NCBI RefSeq assembly: GCF_030127145.1
Contig: NZ_CP126158.1
Span: 1,922,001-1,986,000, forward strand
From: Halobaculum halobium
Lineage (GTDB): Archaea > Halobacteriota > Halobacteria > Halobacteriales > Haloferacaceae
Direction of reading: 5' to 3'
DNA: 64,000 nucleotides
The translations under genes and the position numbers were made by a program. Under the pieces are notes generated by a model. It searched no databases. It was not told the origin of the DNA and saw only the letters and a program-made list of their open reading frames with translations. How positions within the stretch are numbered: the first letter of the stretch is position 1; every line of letters starts with the position of its first letter. This document shows positions 55,878 to 64,000 of this stretch, one piece after another.

Positions 55878-56630
55878 TCACCATCCCGCGTCCCAGCGGC
55901 TCGCTTTCCGCTTGTTGCCGCACTCGCTGCACTGCACGCGGTCCATGGTGTCGACGTTCACCGCGAAGCCGCCGCAGTTGCCGCAGACGTAGCCCACGCG
56001 ATCGGTGCGCTCGCGGTCGGCGTACGTCGCGTAGAAGGGGGCGACCGACGCGCGCTCGGCCTCGTCGTAGGCGACGTACACCTGCCCGTCGTCGTCGGTG
56101 ACGCGCGCCTCTGTGAGCACCTGCTCGCCGTCGCCGCTGGGAAAACGTGCGAACACGCGCTCGAGGAACTCCTCGCTGCCGATCTCTACGGTCCGCTCGC
56201 CGATCTCGGAGAACCCCTCGCGCTCGTAGAACTCGCCGCCCGACTCGTTGGCGGCGAGCACGCGCCCTTCGAGGCGCTCGGCACCCAACTCCAGTAGCTC
56301 CGTCTCCGCTCGGCGCAGCAGGTCGTCGCCGATCCCCTCCCCGCGGTGGTCCGGGTGGACGTGGAGCCAGTCCAGTTCGCCGACCGGCTCGCGACGCTCG
56401 ACGAACCGGCTCTGTACGAAGCCGACGACGGCACCGTCGTCGACGGCGACGACGAACACCGCGTCCTCGCCGGTGAGCGAGTCAGCGACCGCCTCGGCAT
56501 CGTACCACGACTCGACGGCGTCGTCGATGAGATCCGCCGAGAGCGCGTGCCCGTAGGAGGTCGACAGCGACGCACGGGCGGTCTCGCGGATTCCGTCAAC
56601 GTCCTCGGTCGTCGCGTCTCTGAGGTCCAT
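55878..56630 (-). CDS. GNAT acetyltransferase fused to a C-terminal zinc ribbon
   Basis: 250 residues. GNAT domain (LRDATTEDVDGIRETARASL, VFVVAVDDGAVVGFVQSRFV, LDWLHVHPDHRGEGIGDDLLRRAETELLELGAERLEGRVLAANESGGEFYEREGFSEIGERTVEI) with the acetyl-CoA pyrophosphate loop HRGEGIG. It is followed by a linker domain and a treble-cysteine ribbon (CGNCGGFAVNVDTMDRVQCSECGNKRKASRW; possibly DUF5816). Acetylates an unknown amine. ATG at 56630. Divergent from the HAD gene. Confidence 0.9.
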   Translation of the reverse strand: MDLRDATTEDVDGIRETARASLSTSYGHALSADLIDDAVESWYDAEAVADSLTGEDAVFVVAVDDGAVVGFVQSRFVERREPVGELDWLHVHPDHRGEGIGDDLLRRAETELLELGAERLEGRVLAANESGGEFYEREGFSEIGERTVEIGSEEFLERVFARFPSGDGEQVLTEARVTDDDGQVYVAYDEAERASVAPFYATYADRERTDRVGYVCGNCGGFAVNVDTMDRVQCSECGNKRKASRWDAGW

Positions 56631-56790
56631 GTGAGTGTGTATCACGGTAGGCCACTTAATCACGTGGGGGCGTACTGCCCCGTCGACGCGAGTCCCTTCG
56701 TCTCTCAGCCGGTCGCGGCGATCAAACGCGGCACCGTCACGAACCGCCGCCTCCCGTGCTACTATGACGCACGATGAGGATCGGTGGCGT

Positions 56791-57465
56791 ATGGCCGAGA
56801 CGCTCTGTTTCGACATGTACGGGACGCTGTGTGACACGGGGAGCGTGACCGACACGCTCGCGGACGAACTCGATGCGCCCGAGGCGCTCGTGTCCCAACT
56901 GGACGCGACCTGGCGGGCCAAGCAGCTCCAGTACTCCTACCAGTCGGCGCTGATGGAGGAGTACCAGCCGTTCTGGGAGGTGACCGCCGACGCGCTCGCG
57001 TACGCGCTCAGCCAGTGGGGCGTCGACGCGGGCGAAGCGACCCGCGAGCGCATCCTCGCCTCCTACGAACACCTCGACCCGTATCCGGACGCGATCGAGA
57101 CCCTCACCCGGCTGTCGGAAGCCGGCCACACCGTGACGGTGCTGTCGAACGGCAATCCCGAGATGCTGGAGACCCTCGCCGACAACGCCGGGCTCGCCCC
57201 GCACCTCGATGACGTGATCAGCGCCGACGAGGTGTCGACGTTCAAGCCGAACCCCGGAGTGTACGAGAACGCGGCCGCCCGAACTGACACGCCGATCGAC
57301 AGCTGTCGGCTGGTTTCGGGGAACGCGTGGGACGTCGCAGGCGCCGGGAGTGCGGGGATGGAGACCGCGTGGGTGAACCGGGCGAACGACCCGTTCGAGG
57401 AGATCGGCGTCGACCCCTCTCTCGAGGTGACCTCCCTCTCGGACGTCGCGAACGAACTCGCGTAA
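56791..57465 (+). CDS. HAD-superfamily hydrolase, haloacid dehalogenase type II-like
   Basis: 224 residues. Motif I CFDMYGTLCDT (nucleophilic aspartate), cap helix, motif II VLSNGNPEM, lysine in STFKPNPGVYENA, and motif IV VSGNAWDVAGAGSAGMETAWVNR. The missing second aspartate of DxD (DMY) is typical of the type II dehalogenase branch rather than phosphatases. I chose the ATG at 56791 because a CTACTATG element ends near 56766; the upstream ATG at 56764 would lie on it. Followed by a T6 run. Confidence 0.85.
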   Translation: MAETLCFDMYGTLCDTGSVTDTLADELDAPEALVSQLDATWRAKQLQYSYQSALMEEYQPFWEVTADALAYALSQWGVDAGEATRERILASYEHLDPYPDAIETLTRLSEAGHTVTVLSNGNPEMLETLADNAGLAPHLDDVISADEVSTFKPNPGVYENAAARTDTPIDSCRLVSGNAWDVAGAGSAGMETAWVNRANDPFEEIGVDPSLEVTSLSDVANELA

Positions 57466-57506
57466 CCCTTCCTCTCGGCGGGAACCGGGCGGCAACCGGG
57501 ACCGTG

Positions 57507-57512
57507 TTTTTT
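57507..57512 (+). terminator. T-run after the HAD gene
   Basis: Six consecutive T, 42 bases after the stop, in an otherwise GC-rich region. Confidence 0.45.
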
Positions 57513-57543
57513 GCTTGATCGACCGACTGAAACATCCTACGTG

Positions 57544-57558
57544 TGATAACAATTATCA
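57544..57558. promoter_or_regulatory. perfect palindrome upstream of the second ABC operon
   Basis: TGATAA-CAA-TTATCA: perfect 6-base arms around a 3-base centre. It lies in an unusually AT-rich stretch (57537-57605), about 94-108 bases before the binding-protein ATG and upstream of a TTTAAG TATA-like element (about 57599-57604). A regulator site is likely by position; which regulator is unknown. Confidence 0.55.
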
Positions 57559-57651
57559 TGGTGAAGGTCGGCAGTCCATATTACCAATATTAACATCATT
57601 TAAGGGGATATGGGCGGAACGTTCATTAAGGTTGCTTCCACCGGTAGTGGC

Positions 57652-58995
57652 ATGGCACGGGAAACCACCGCACTCAGTAGACGTGACGTGCTCAAAGCAT
57701 CAGGCGCAGCCGGCGCCGCAGGACTCACCGGACTCGCCGGCTGTGCCGGCGGCGGCGGCGATTCGGAGTACCCCGCACTCGGGAACTACCCGGTCGAGGG
57801 CGACGAGGTCGTCTTCGGCTTCAACGTTCCGCAGTCGGGGTCGTACTCGCAGGAGGGTGCCGACGAACTGCGTGGCTACAACCTCGCGGTCGAGCACCTG
57901 AACAACGGCGGTGGCTGGGTCGACAACTGGGACGGCCTCTCCGGGGACGGCGTCCTCGGAAAGACCGTCACGTCCGTCGAAGGTGACACCGCGACGGACC
58001 CGGACACCGCTCGACAGTCCGCACAGCGGATGATCAACCGCGACAACGCGATCATGGTCACCGGCGGGTCGTCCTCCGGTGTCGCCATCGCGGTCCAGGG
58101 GCTGTGTCAAGAGGAGAAGGTTCTGTTCCAGTGTTGCATCACCCACTCGAACGACACGACCGGTAGCGAGTGCGTCCGTTACTCGTTCCGGGAGATGTTC
58201 AACGCGTACATGACGGGCCAGGCGCTCGCGCCCGTTCTCGCCGAGGAGTACGGGGAAGACCTGAACTTCTACCAGCTGTACGCCGACTACTCGTGGGGCC
58301 AGACCCAGCAGGCCTCGATGGAGCAGTTCTTCACCGATGTCGCAAACTGGAGCCAGATCGAATCGGTGCCGACGCCGCTGGGGACCTCCGACTACTCGTC
58401 GTACCTCTCGGACGTGCCCCGCGACGAGGCGGACGTGCTCGTGCTCAACCACTACGGGCTGGACGCGGCGAACTCGCTCCCGCAGGCGATCGAGGCCGGC
58501 CTCGATCAGGACATGGAGATCGTCGTCCCGCTGTACAATCGGCTCATGGCCGAGGCGGCAAGTGGCTCCATCGACGGCATCTTCGGGACGGCCGACTGGA
58601 ACTGGCAGCTCGAGGACGACGCGTCTCAGTCGTTCGTCGAGGTGTACCGTGCAGAGCACGACCGCGCGCCCAGTTACGGCGCCCGGATCGCGTACACGCA
58701 GACGCTCCAGTACGCCGCGGCCGCCGAACGGGCGGAGACGTTCTACCCGCCGGAGGTCATCCGAGAGCTGGAGGGCCACGAGTACAGCGGCGCCGGCCTC
58801 GGCAGCGAGAGCATGCGCGGCTGCGACCACCAGGCCCAGCGTGACGTGCTCGTCATGCAGGGGGCGAGCGAGGAGGAGCAGACGGAGGACAAGCTGCTCA
58901 ACATCGTCAGCCAGACCTCTCAGGACGACCTGGGATACGCGTGCGACGCCGGCCCGGCCGCGGAGTGTGAGCTGGGCGAGTACGGCGACGAGTGA
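57652..58995 (+). CDS. second branched-chain-type ABC transporter substrate-binding lipoprotein
   Basis: 447 residues. Tat lipoprotein signal with RR at 10-11 (LSRRDVLKASGAAG), hydrophobic core and lipobox LAGC (Cys31), the same layout as the protein at 6896. The binding domain opens with EVVFGFNVPQSGSYSQEGADELRGYNLAVEHLNN and continues TARQSAQRMINRDNAIMVTGGSSSGVAIAVQGL. Six cysteines lie in the mature part (FQCCITHS, SECVRY, RGCDH, GYACDAGPAAECE), unusual for halophile exported proteins and compatible with disulfides. Ligand not predictable; amino acids, amides and urea-type molecules use this family. The ATG at 57652 was chosen by signal length. Confidence 0.9.
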   Translation: MARETTALSRRDVLKASGAAGAAGLTGLAGCAGGGGDSEYPALGNYPVEGDEVVFGFNVPQSGSYSQEGADELRGYNLAVEHLNNGGGWVDNWDGLSGDGVLGKTVTSVEGDTATDPDTARQSAQRMINRDNAIMVTGGSSSGVAIAVQGLCQEEKVLFQCCITHSNDTTGSECVRYSFREMFNAYMTGQALAPVLAEEYGEDLNFYQLYADYSWGQTQQASMEQFFTDVANWSQIESVPTPLGTSDYSSYLSDVPRDEADVLVLNHYGLDAANSLPQAIEAGLDQDMEIVVPLYNRLMAEAASGSIDGIFGTADWNWQLEDDASQSFVEVYRAEHDRAPSYGARIAYTQTLQYAAAAERAETFYPPEVIRELEGHEYSGAGLGSESMRGCDHQAQRDVLVMQGASEEEQTEDKLLNIVSQTSQDDLGYACDAGPAAECELGEYGDE

Positions 58996-59119
58996 GCACC
59001 GGCTAGGTCCTCCCCGTCCAGCACCGGCACGTTCTTATCCGATCAACTGAACCACGTCAACGAATGTCAACACCGACAACTACTACCAAGCGGACCACAC
59101 CGCACCTACACGAACGATA

Positions 59120-60076
59120 ATGTTGCTCTTACAGTCCGAGATCGCATCAATACTCCTCAACGGCCTTCAGCAGGGCGCCATCTACGCGCTGTTGGGTATC
59201 GGCCTCACCATCATCCTGGGGACGATGGAGTTCCTGAACCTCGCGCACGGGGCGCTCTATCTCGTCGGCGCGTACACGGGACTGATCGTGTTTCAGGAGA
59301 CCGCCCTCTCGAATGGGCTGTTGTACAGTCTCGGAATCACCACGATGGGCTTCGAGGGCGGCTTCCTCGCCGCGCTCGTCATCGTTCCGGCCTTCGGGTT
59401 CGGCGTCGGACTCCTCATGGAGCGATTCGTCGCCGAACCGTTCTACGACCGGCCCGAGACGGACCAACTGCTCGTGACGTTCGGCCTCGCGCTGATCGTC
59501 GAGGAGACAATCAAAAACGTCATCGGCGGGAATACGTTCCAGTCGATAGCCCCCTCGACAATCTTCGGCGTCAACGTCTCTCAGCCGATCAGCCTGCCGC
59601 TCGTCGGGCTATTCCCCTCGTGGCGGCTCATCATCATCGGCATCGCCTTCCTCGTCATCGGGCTGACGTACCTCGCCATCGAGCGCACCGACTTCGGGCT
59701 CGTAGTGCAGGCGGGGACGCGTGACTCCGAGATGGTTCGCCTGCTCGGGATCAAGATCAACCGGTCGTACAGTCTGGTGTTCGCGCTCGGCGCGGCGCTC
59801 GCGGCGTTCGCGGGCCTCATCGGTGCGTCGATCCAAACGCTCAGTCCCCAAATCGGCATGGATCAGGCGCTGATCCCGGCGTTCCTCACTATCGTCGTCG
59901 GCGGCGCCGGCTCCGTCCGGGGCGCCATCGCGGGCGGGCTGGTTCTCGGCGTCATCGTCTCGGCGATGACCCAGACGTACAGCCAGTGGGCGCAGATCGT
60001 CCTCTACCTCTTCGTCGCGCTCATGCTCATCTTCCGTCCGCAGGGGCTGTTCGGCACCGCGGAGGTGGGCGAATGA
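59120..60076 (+). CDS. second ABC operon permease, LivH family
   Basis: 318 residues, about eight helices: LLNGLQQGAIYALLGIGLTIILGTMEFLNLAHGALYLVGAY is the family start, VQAGTRDSEMVRLLGIKINRSYSLVFALGAALAAFAG the ATPase-coupling loop, and AFLTIVVGGAGSVRGAIAGGLVLG the late helix. 124 bases after the binding-protein stop, possibly with its own weak promoter (TTCTTATCC about 59033-59041). Overlaps livM by four bases. Confidence 0.93.
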   Translation: MLLLQSEIASILLNGLQQGAIYALLGIGLTIILGTMEFLNLAHGALYLVGAYTGLIVFQETALSNGLLYSLGITTMGFEGGFLAALVIVPAFGFGVGLLMERFVAEPFYDRPETDQLLVTFGLALIVEETIKNVIGGNTFQSIAPSTIFGVNVSQPISLPLVGLFPSWRLIIIGIAFLVIGLTYLAIERTDFGLVVQAGTRDSEMVRLLGIKINRSYSLVFALGAALAAFAGLIGASIQTLSPQIGMDQALIPAFLTIVVGGAGSVRGAIAGGLVLGVIVSAMTQTYSQWAQIVLYLFVALMLIFRPQGLFGTAEVGE

Positions 60077-61242
60077 ACGACGAGGAGATCGCGACCGACG
60101 GCGGCGCCGTCGCCGACACGGAGGAGGCCGCCTCGGGCGGCTCCGGGATCGCGAGGCTGCGCGAGCGCGACGACTTCGTCGTCATCGCCTCGGCCGCAGC
60201 GCTGGTCGTCTTCCCGTTCCTGCTTGTCGACGTGCTCGGCGCAGTCGGGGACGTGATCGGCATCTCCATCGGTGGGTACGCCGGGCTCCCGTCGCTGGTA
60301 CTCATCTACGGTATCATCGTCATCGGGTTCAATCTCCTGTTGGGATACACCGGACTGCTGTCGTTCGGACACGCCGCGTTCTTCGGCTCGGCGGCGTACT
60401 CGGCGGCGCTGTTCAGCCAGGTCGTTCCGAGTCCGATCCTCATGGTGATCGTCGGGACGATCGTGGCGACGCTTCTGGCGTGGCCGATCGGGTTCGTCTC
60501 GATCCGTCGCTCTGGCGTGTACTTCGCGGTCCTGACACTGACGTTCGGCCAGGCGTTGTACTTCTGGGCCCTCGGTCCCGGTTCGTGGCTCACGAACGGC
60601 GACAACGGCTTCTCGGGGATCGAAGCGCACGGGCTGTTCGTCGGGGCGGTCCCGCTGGACACCCAGCTGGTACCCGTGTTCGACTCGTACACGGTGATGT
60701 ACGCGTTCGCGGGGGTCATGATGCTCATCGCCGTCTGGGTCGGCAACCGGATCATCAACTCGCCGTACGGCCTCATCTTCGAGGCGCTCGGCGAGAACGA
60801 GGAGCGCGTGGAGTTCGTCGGACTGAACGTGTTCCGCTACAAGCTGATGGCGTTCGTCATCTCCGCGGTGTTCGCGGGCGTCGGCGGCGCGATGTTCGTC
60901 ATCCACGAGCAGTACATCCACCCGACGACGGGGCTGTACTGGATCCAGTCGGGCGACTTCGTCATCATGACCGTCCTCGGCGGCACCGGCAGCCTCGTCG
61001 GTCCGGTGTTCGGCGCGCTCGTGTTCGAGTACGTCGCGAACGTCGTCTCCGGGGTCAGCCTGCCGATGATCGGTTCGATCGGCTCGCTGTGGCGGTTCGT
61101 GCTCGGCGCGGTGTTCGTGTTCATCGTGTGGGTGTTCCCCCGCGGTATCTACGGGGCGTTCTCCGACCTGGGCGCACGGATCACCGGCGGTGGCGGCGAC
61201 GGCAACCAGCCGGCCGCGACTGACGGAGGTGAGAGCGAATGA
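60073..61242 (+). CDS. second ABC operon permease, LivM family
   Basis: 389 residues. After a 35-residue acidic cytoplasmic start come about nine helices with FNLLLGYTGLLSFGHAAFFGSAAYSAALF, the coupling loop EALGENEERVEFVGLNVFRYKLMAFVIS, and GDFVIMTVLGGTGSLVGPVFGALVFEY. A strong GGAGGTG precedes the ATG by six bases, used for re-initiation after livH (ATGA overlap). Shorter acidic tail than the LivM at 9178. Confidence 0.93.
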   Translation: MNDEEIATDGGAVADTEEAASGGSGIARLRERDDFVVIASAAALVVFPFLLVDVLGAVGDVIGISIGGYAGLPSLVLIYGIIVIGFNLLLGYTGLLSFGHAAFFGSAAYSAALFSQVVPSPILMVIVGTIVATLLAWPIGFVSIRRSGVYFAVLTLTFGQALYFWALGPGSWLTNGDNGFSGIEAHGLFVGAVPLDTQLVPVFDSYTVMYAFAGVMMLIAVWVGNRIINSPYGLIFEALGENEERVEFVGLNVFRYKLMAFVISAVFAGVGGAMFVIHEQYIHPTTGLYWIQSGDFVIMTVLGGTGSLVGPVFGALVFEYVANVVSGVSLPMIGSIGSLWRFVLGAVFVFIVWVFPRGIYGAFSDLGARITGGGGDGNQPAATDGGESE

Positions 61243-61997
61243 GCCTCCTGCGCACCGACGGACTCACCAAGCAGTTCGGCGGCCTCGTCGCCGTTGACGA
61301 GGTGAGCTTCGAGGTCGACTCTGGCGAGACACGCGCGGTCATCGGACCGAACGGCGCCGGGAAATCGACGCTCATCAACTGCATCACCGGAGCGCTCGAA
61401 CCCACTGCCGGCACCGTGGAGTTCGACGGCGAGGACATCACGAACCTCGAACCTCACGAGACGGTACAGGCGGGGATTTCAAAATCATTCCAGACGGCGT
61501 CGATCTTCCCCAACATGACCGTCCGGGAGAACGTCGAGATCGCGGCGCTGGCGGCCGAAAACGGCTCGTTCAGCGTCGACTTCTTGAAGCGACTCGCCGG
61601 GTTCGACGCGGTCCACGACATCACCGACCGGATGCTCGACTCGGTCGATCTCCTCGAGAGCGCGGAGATGGAGGCCGGGAGCCTCCCCTACGGTGACAAG
61701 CGCCGTCTGGAGATCGCGATCGCGCTCGCGTCCGAGCCCGACCTGCTGTTGATGGACGAACCGACCGCCGGCATGTCGCCGGACGAGACTGCCGCCACCG
61801 TGGACCTCGTGGAGGAACTCCAGGAGGACCTCGGTCTCACGATACTCATCGTGGAACACGACATGGAGATCATCTTCCAAATCGCCGACCGGATCCTCGT
61901 GTTGAACCGCGGGCAGGTCATCGCCGACGGCACGCCCGAGGAAGTTCAACAGAGCGAACAGGTGCAGGAAGCGTACCTCGGTGGGGTGGAGCTGTGA
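61239..61997 (+). CDS. second ABC operon ATPase, LivG family
   Basis: 252 residues. GPNGAGKST (Walker A), FQTASIFPNMTVRENVEIAAL (Q-loop), a signature degenerated to LPYGDKRRLEIAIAL (as in many LivG proteins), LLLMDEPTAGMSPDE (Walker B) and IVEHDMEI. Four-base overlaps with livM before and livF after. Confidence 0.94.
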   Translation: MSLLRTDGLTKQFGGLVAVDEVSFEVDSGETRAVIGPNGAGKSTLINCITGALEPTAGTVEFDGEDITNLEPHETVQAGISKSFQTASIFPNMTVRENVEIAALAAENGSFSVDFLKRLAGFDAVHDITDRMLDSVDLLESAEMEAGSLPYGDKRRLEIAIALASEPDLLLMDEPTAGMSPDETAATVDLVEELQEDLGLTILIVEHDMEIIFQIADRILVLNRGQVIADGTPEEVQQSEQVQEAYLGGVEL

Positions 61998-62860
61998 GCT
62001 CCGACGCCTCCGAGCCCGCCGCGGACGCGACCGGCGACGCCGCGGCCGTTGAGGGCGATGCCGGCGGCGACACCGATTCTCACGCCGCTCGGGCGACCGC
62101 GGCGGCCGCCGAAGGAGACCACCTCCTCTCGGTCGAGGACGTGGATGCCTACTACGGGCAGAGCCACATCCTCCGCGATCTCTCGATGCACGTCGAGGAA
62201 GGCGAGGTGTGCGCGCTGCTCGGACGCAACGGCGCCGGGAAGTCGACGACGCTACGTTCCATCGCGGGCGCGCGACCGCCGGACGTGCGTGATGGCACGG
62301 TCTCGTTCAAGGGGACGGCCATCACCGACTATTCGACGGAGGACATCTCCTCGCTCGGGATCTCGCTGGTTCCCGAGGAGCGTCGGGTCTTCCCGAACCT
62401 CTCGGTCGAGGAGAACCTCCACCTCTCGGACGTCGCACGCAACTGGTCGAACGTCGTCGGTCGCGCCGTCTCGATGGACAACGAAGGAATGAGCACCGAG
62501 GAGGTGTACGAGGTGTTTCCACGCCTGGAGGAGCGTCACTCACAGAAGGCGGGGACGCTCTCGGGCGGCGAGCAGCAGATGCTCGCGATCGCTCGCGCGC
62601 TCAAACAGGACACGGACCTGCTGATGCTGGACGAACCCTACGAGGGGCTCGCCCCGCAGATCATCGACACGGTCGAGGACGCCATCGAGCGAATCGCCGA
62701 GACGGGCACCACGATCCTGCTCGTCGAGCAGAACGCCGTCGCCGCGATGAACATCGCCGACCGAGCGTACGTGATCGACCAGGGCGAGGTCGTCTTCGTC
62801 GGCGGGTCCGAGGACCTTCGGGCCGACGAGGAGACGCGCGAGCGGTACCTGGGTGTCTAA
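61994..62860 (+). CDS. second ABC operon ATPase, LivF family
   Basis: 288 residues from a GTG. An Ala/Asp-rich ~40-residue N-terminal extension precedes LSVEDVDAYYGQSHILRDLSMHVEEGEVCALLGRNGAGKSTTLRSIAG. Signature LSGGEQQMLAIARAL, Walker B LLMLDEPYEGLAP and VEQNAVAA are intact. An insertion NWSNVVGRAVSMDNEGM between the Q-loop and the signature is not usual for LivF. Two bases separate its stop from the thioredoxin-like gene. Confidence 0.93.
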   Translation: MSSDASEPAADATGDAAAVEGDAGGDTDSHAARATAAAAEGDHLLSVEDVDAYYGQSHILRDLSMHVEEGEVCALLGRNGAGKSTTLRSIAGARPPDVRDGTVSFKGTAITDYSTEDISSLGISLVPEERRVFPNLSVEENLHLSDVARNWSNVVGRAVSMDNEGMSTEEVYEVFPRLEERHSQKAGTLSGGEQQMLAIARALKQDTDLLMLDEPYEGLAPQIIDTVEDAIERIAETGTTILLVEQNAVAAMNIADRAYVIDQGEVVFVGGSEDLRADEETRERYLGV

Positions 62861-62862
62861 CA

Positions 62863-63582
62863 GTGAACGCCAACTCCAATTCCGGACCGCCGGTCGATCA
62901 GCCCGACCCAGAGGCGATGCTCGATCGGCTGATCGAGGTCGGCGCGATCCGCGAGGACGACGACGGCGCGTTGCGCGTCTCGTCGGCGCTGGACGACATC
63001 ATCGACCTGTACGATCAGAGCTACGGCGACCTCCCCGACAAGGAGTTCACCGAGGCCGTCGCCGACGCGTTCGGGCTCGACTACTCGGAGGCCGTCAGCC
63101 GGATCGACGAGGAGGGCGTCACCCGCGAGGAGTTCGTCGCGTACCTCTCGTTGCGCGCGCACTTCGAAGACGAGGACGAGCCGGTGCCCGACCCCGTCGA
63201 ACGCGCGACGATGGCACAGCTCGTCGTCGACGTAGCGCCGGCGACGCCCGTTCCACAGGACATGCGCGAGCTCGACGACGACGAGATCGAGTCGTTCCTC
63301 GCGAGCAACGACCGCGCGGTCGTGTTCGTCTGGCGCCTCCGGTGTGACCCGTGCGAGTCGATGAAACCGGAACTCGAGGAGACGCTCGATCTGATCCCCG
63401 ACGACGTTGCTGTCGCCGGAGTCGACGGCGAGTCGACGCCGACCGCCCGGGCGCTGTTCGACGTTGACGTCGCGCCGGCGGTGGTGTGCGTCGCCGACGG
63501 GGAACCCGTGGGGACCGAATCCGGCTATCAGTCGCCCTCGGCCGTCGCCGACCTGGTGGCGGACGCCTTCGGCGACGACTGA
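62863..63582 (+). CDS. thioredoxin-fold protein with CDPC motif, tail of the ABC operon
   Basis: 239 residues from a GTG. Residues 1-105 are acidic and helical (LDRLIEVGAIREDDDGALRVSSALDDIIDLYDQSYGDLPDKEFTEAVADAFGLD). From about 145 a thioredoxin fold appears: VVFVWRLRCDPCESMKPELEETLDLIPDDVAVAGVDGESTPTARALFDVDVAPAVVCVADGEPV, with active-site Cys161/Cys164 and the cis-proline in VAPAVV. No signal peptide, so cytoplasmic. The two-base gap from livF makes it part of the transport operon; why is unknown. Probably redox-active or a chaperone. Confidence 0.85.
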   Translation: MNANSNSGPPVDQPDPEAMLDRLIEVGAIREDDDGALRVSSALDDIIDLYDQSYGDLPDKEFTEAVADAFGLDYSEAVSRIDEEGVTREEFVAYLSLRAHFEDEDEPVPDPVERATMAQLVVDVAPATPVPQDMRELDDDEIESFLASNDRAVVFVWRLRCDPCESMKPELEETLDLIPDDVAVAGVDGESTPTARALFDVDVAPAVVCVADGEPVGTESGYQSPSAVADLVADAFGDD

Positions 63583-63766
63583 CCGGCCGGCCGGTTTGTG
63601 GCCGGTCGACTCCGACGGAGCGCCGTCGCGACCGGACTGACGTTCGCTGTCACGTCACCACCGGCGGAACGCCCAGCTCGAACGGATCGACCCCGTACGA
63701 CGGTTTTGTGTCCCGTACTCGCTGTACAGTGCGCCTTACTAAGCCCAGTTGGTGCCATTTGTGTCC

Positions 63767-64000
63767 ATGTCACAGATCAGCGACGCGGTCACGTACCCGA
63801 CCGAGCACGACGACTGGGTGAAGACGATACTCATCGGCGGTGTCCTCTCCGCGTTCGGGTTCCTGTTGCTCCCGCTGCTTCCAGTGTACGGATACATCGT
63901 TCGGGTCATCCGACACACGCTGGAGGAGGATCCGCGACCGCCGACGTTCGGTGACTGGGAGGAACTCGTCGTCGACGGCGCGAAGGCGGTCGTCGTCGGG
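63767..64000 (+). CDS. DUF4013-like membrane protein, truncated by the window end
   Basis: The first 78 residues only: MSQISDAVTYPTEHDDWVKTILIGGVLSAFGFLLLPLLPVYGYIVRVIRHTLEEDPRPPTFGDWEELVVDGAKAVVVG. The opening charged box, the first long helix and the PRPPTFGDWEELxVDG block match DUF4013 membrane proteins. A CCTTACTAAG element about 26 bases before the ATG indicates a leaderless promoter. The rest lies beyond base 64000. Confidence 0.85.
   Translation, partial: MSQISDAVTYPTEHDDWVKTILIGGVLSAFGFLLLPLLPVYGYIVRVIRHTLEEDPRPPTFGDWEELVVDGAKAVVVG

Overview
The window is chromosomal DNA from a halophilic archaeon (class Halobacteria; an order such as Haloferacales is only a guess). Evidence: very high GC with G/C-ending codons, acidic proteomes, Tat-type (RR) signal peptides on the lipoproteins, TATA boxes about 25 bp before many start codons (leaderless mRNAs), and marker genes such as TFB, archaeal FtsZ1, SecE/NusG-Spt5, NreA, PolX, DtdA, CinA/PncC and an archaeal initiator tRNA. 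There is no CRISPR array, insertion sequence, integrase or rRNA. Apart from one possible tRNA-associated scar it reads as ordinary core chromosome.

Layout. 0.1-3.3 kb: small membrane proteins, PRPP synthetase, a beta-propeller-like protein, a Tat-secreted protein. 3.5-12.2 kb: a proline-use region: aldehyde (probable P5C) dehydrogenase, a Bat-type HTH regulator, proline dehydrogenase, and a five-gene branched-chain-type ABC transporter; three copies of a 14-bp palindrome (one with a single mismatch) sit in its two divergent promoters. 12.3-16.9 kb: HAH_0734 protein, a DUF2298 giant membrane protein, a GT2 glycosyltransferase and GtrA. 17 kb: initiator tRNA-Met with a nearby partial copy of its 3' end. 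17.4-23.3 kb: Rieske protein, a pabBAC operon, an HhH protein, AroE. 23.4-28.5 kb: Na+/Ca2+-type antiporter, DtdA, then the ftsZ1-secE-nusG block. 28.5-39.5 kb: PHP protein, PncC, aminotransferase, Get3/ArsA-like ATPase, SDR, endonuclease V, AN1-rhomboid, pyrophosphatase, PadR regulator, RNase HI. 39.6-49.8 kb: a TFB with no zinc-ribbon cysteines, NreA, small conserved proteins, PolX, an acyl-CoA mutase large subunit. 50-57.5 kb: two acyl-CoA synthetases, fructosamine-kinase and MinD-like overlapping genes, GNAT, HAD. 57.6-63.6 kb: a second branched-chain-type ABC operon ending in a thioredoxin-fold gene; the window ends inside a DUF4013-like gene.

Most notable: (1) the shared palindrome that appears to define a local proline regulon; (2) three conserved genes (beta-propeller, DtdA, Get3-like) each broken by what looks like one missing G in a G-run, which points to sequence error or homopolymer contraction rather than true gene loss; (3) a TFB lacking its zinc ribbon ligands; (4) an acyl-CoA mutase with a mixed substrate-pocket signature; (5) a PabB with the TrpE-type PIAGT motif. 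Starts were chosen by protein-family ends, TATA spacing and overlap with neighbours. Family names come from recognition of the translated sequence; no database search was possible.
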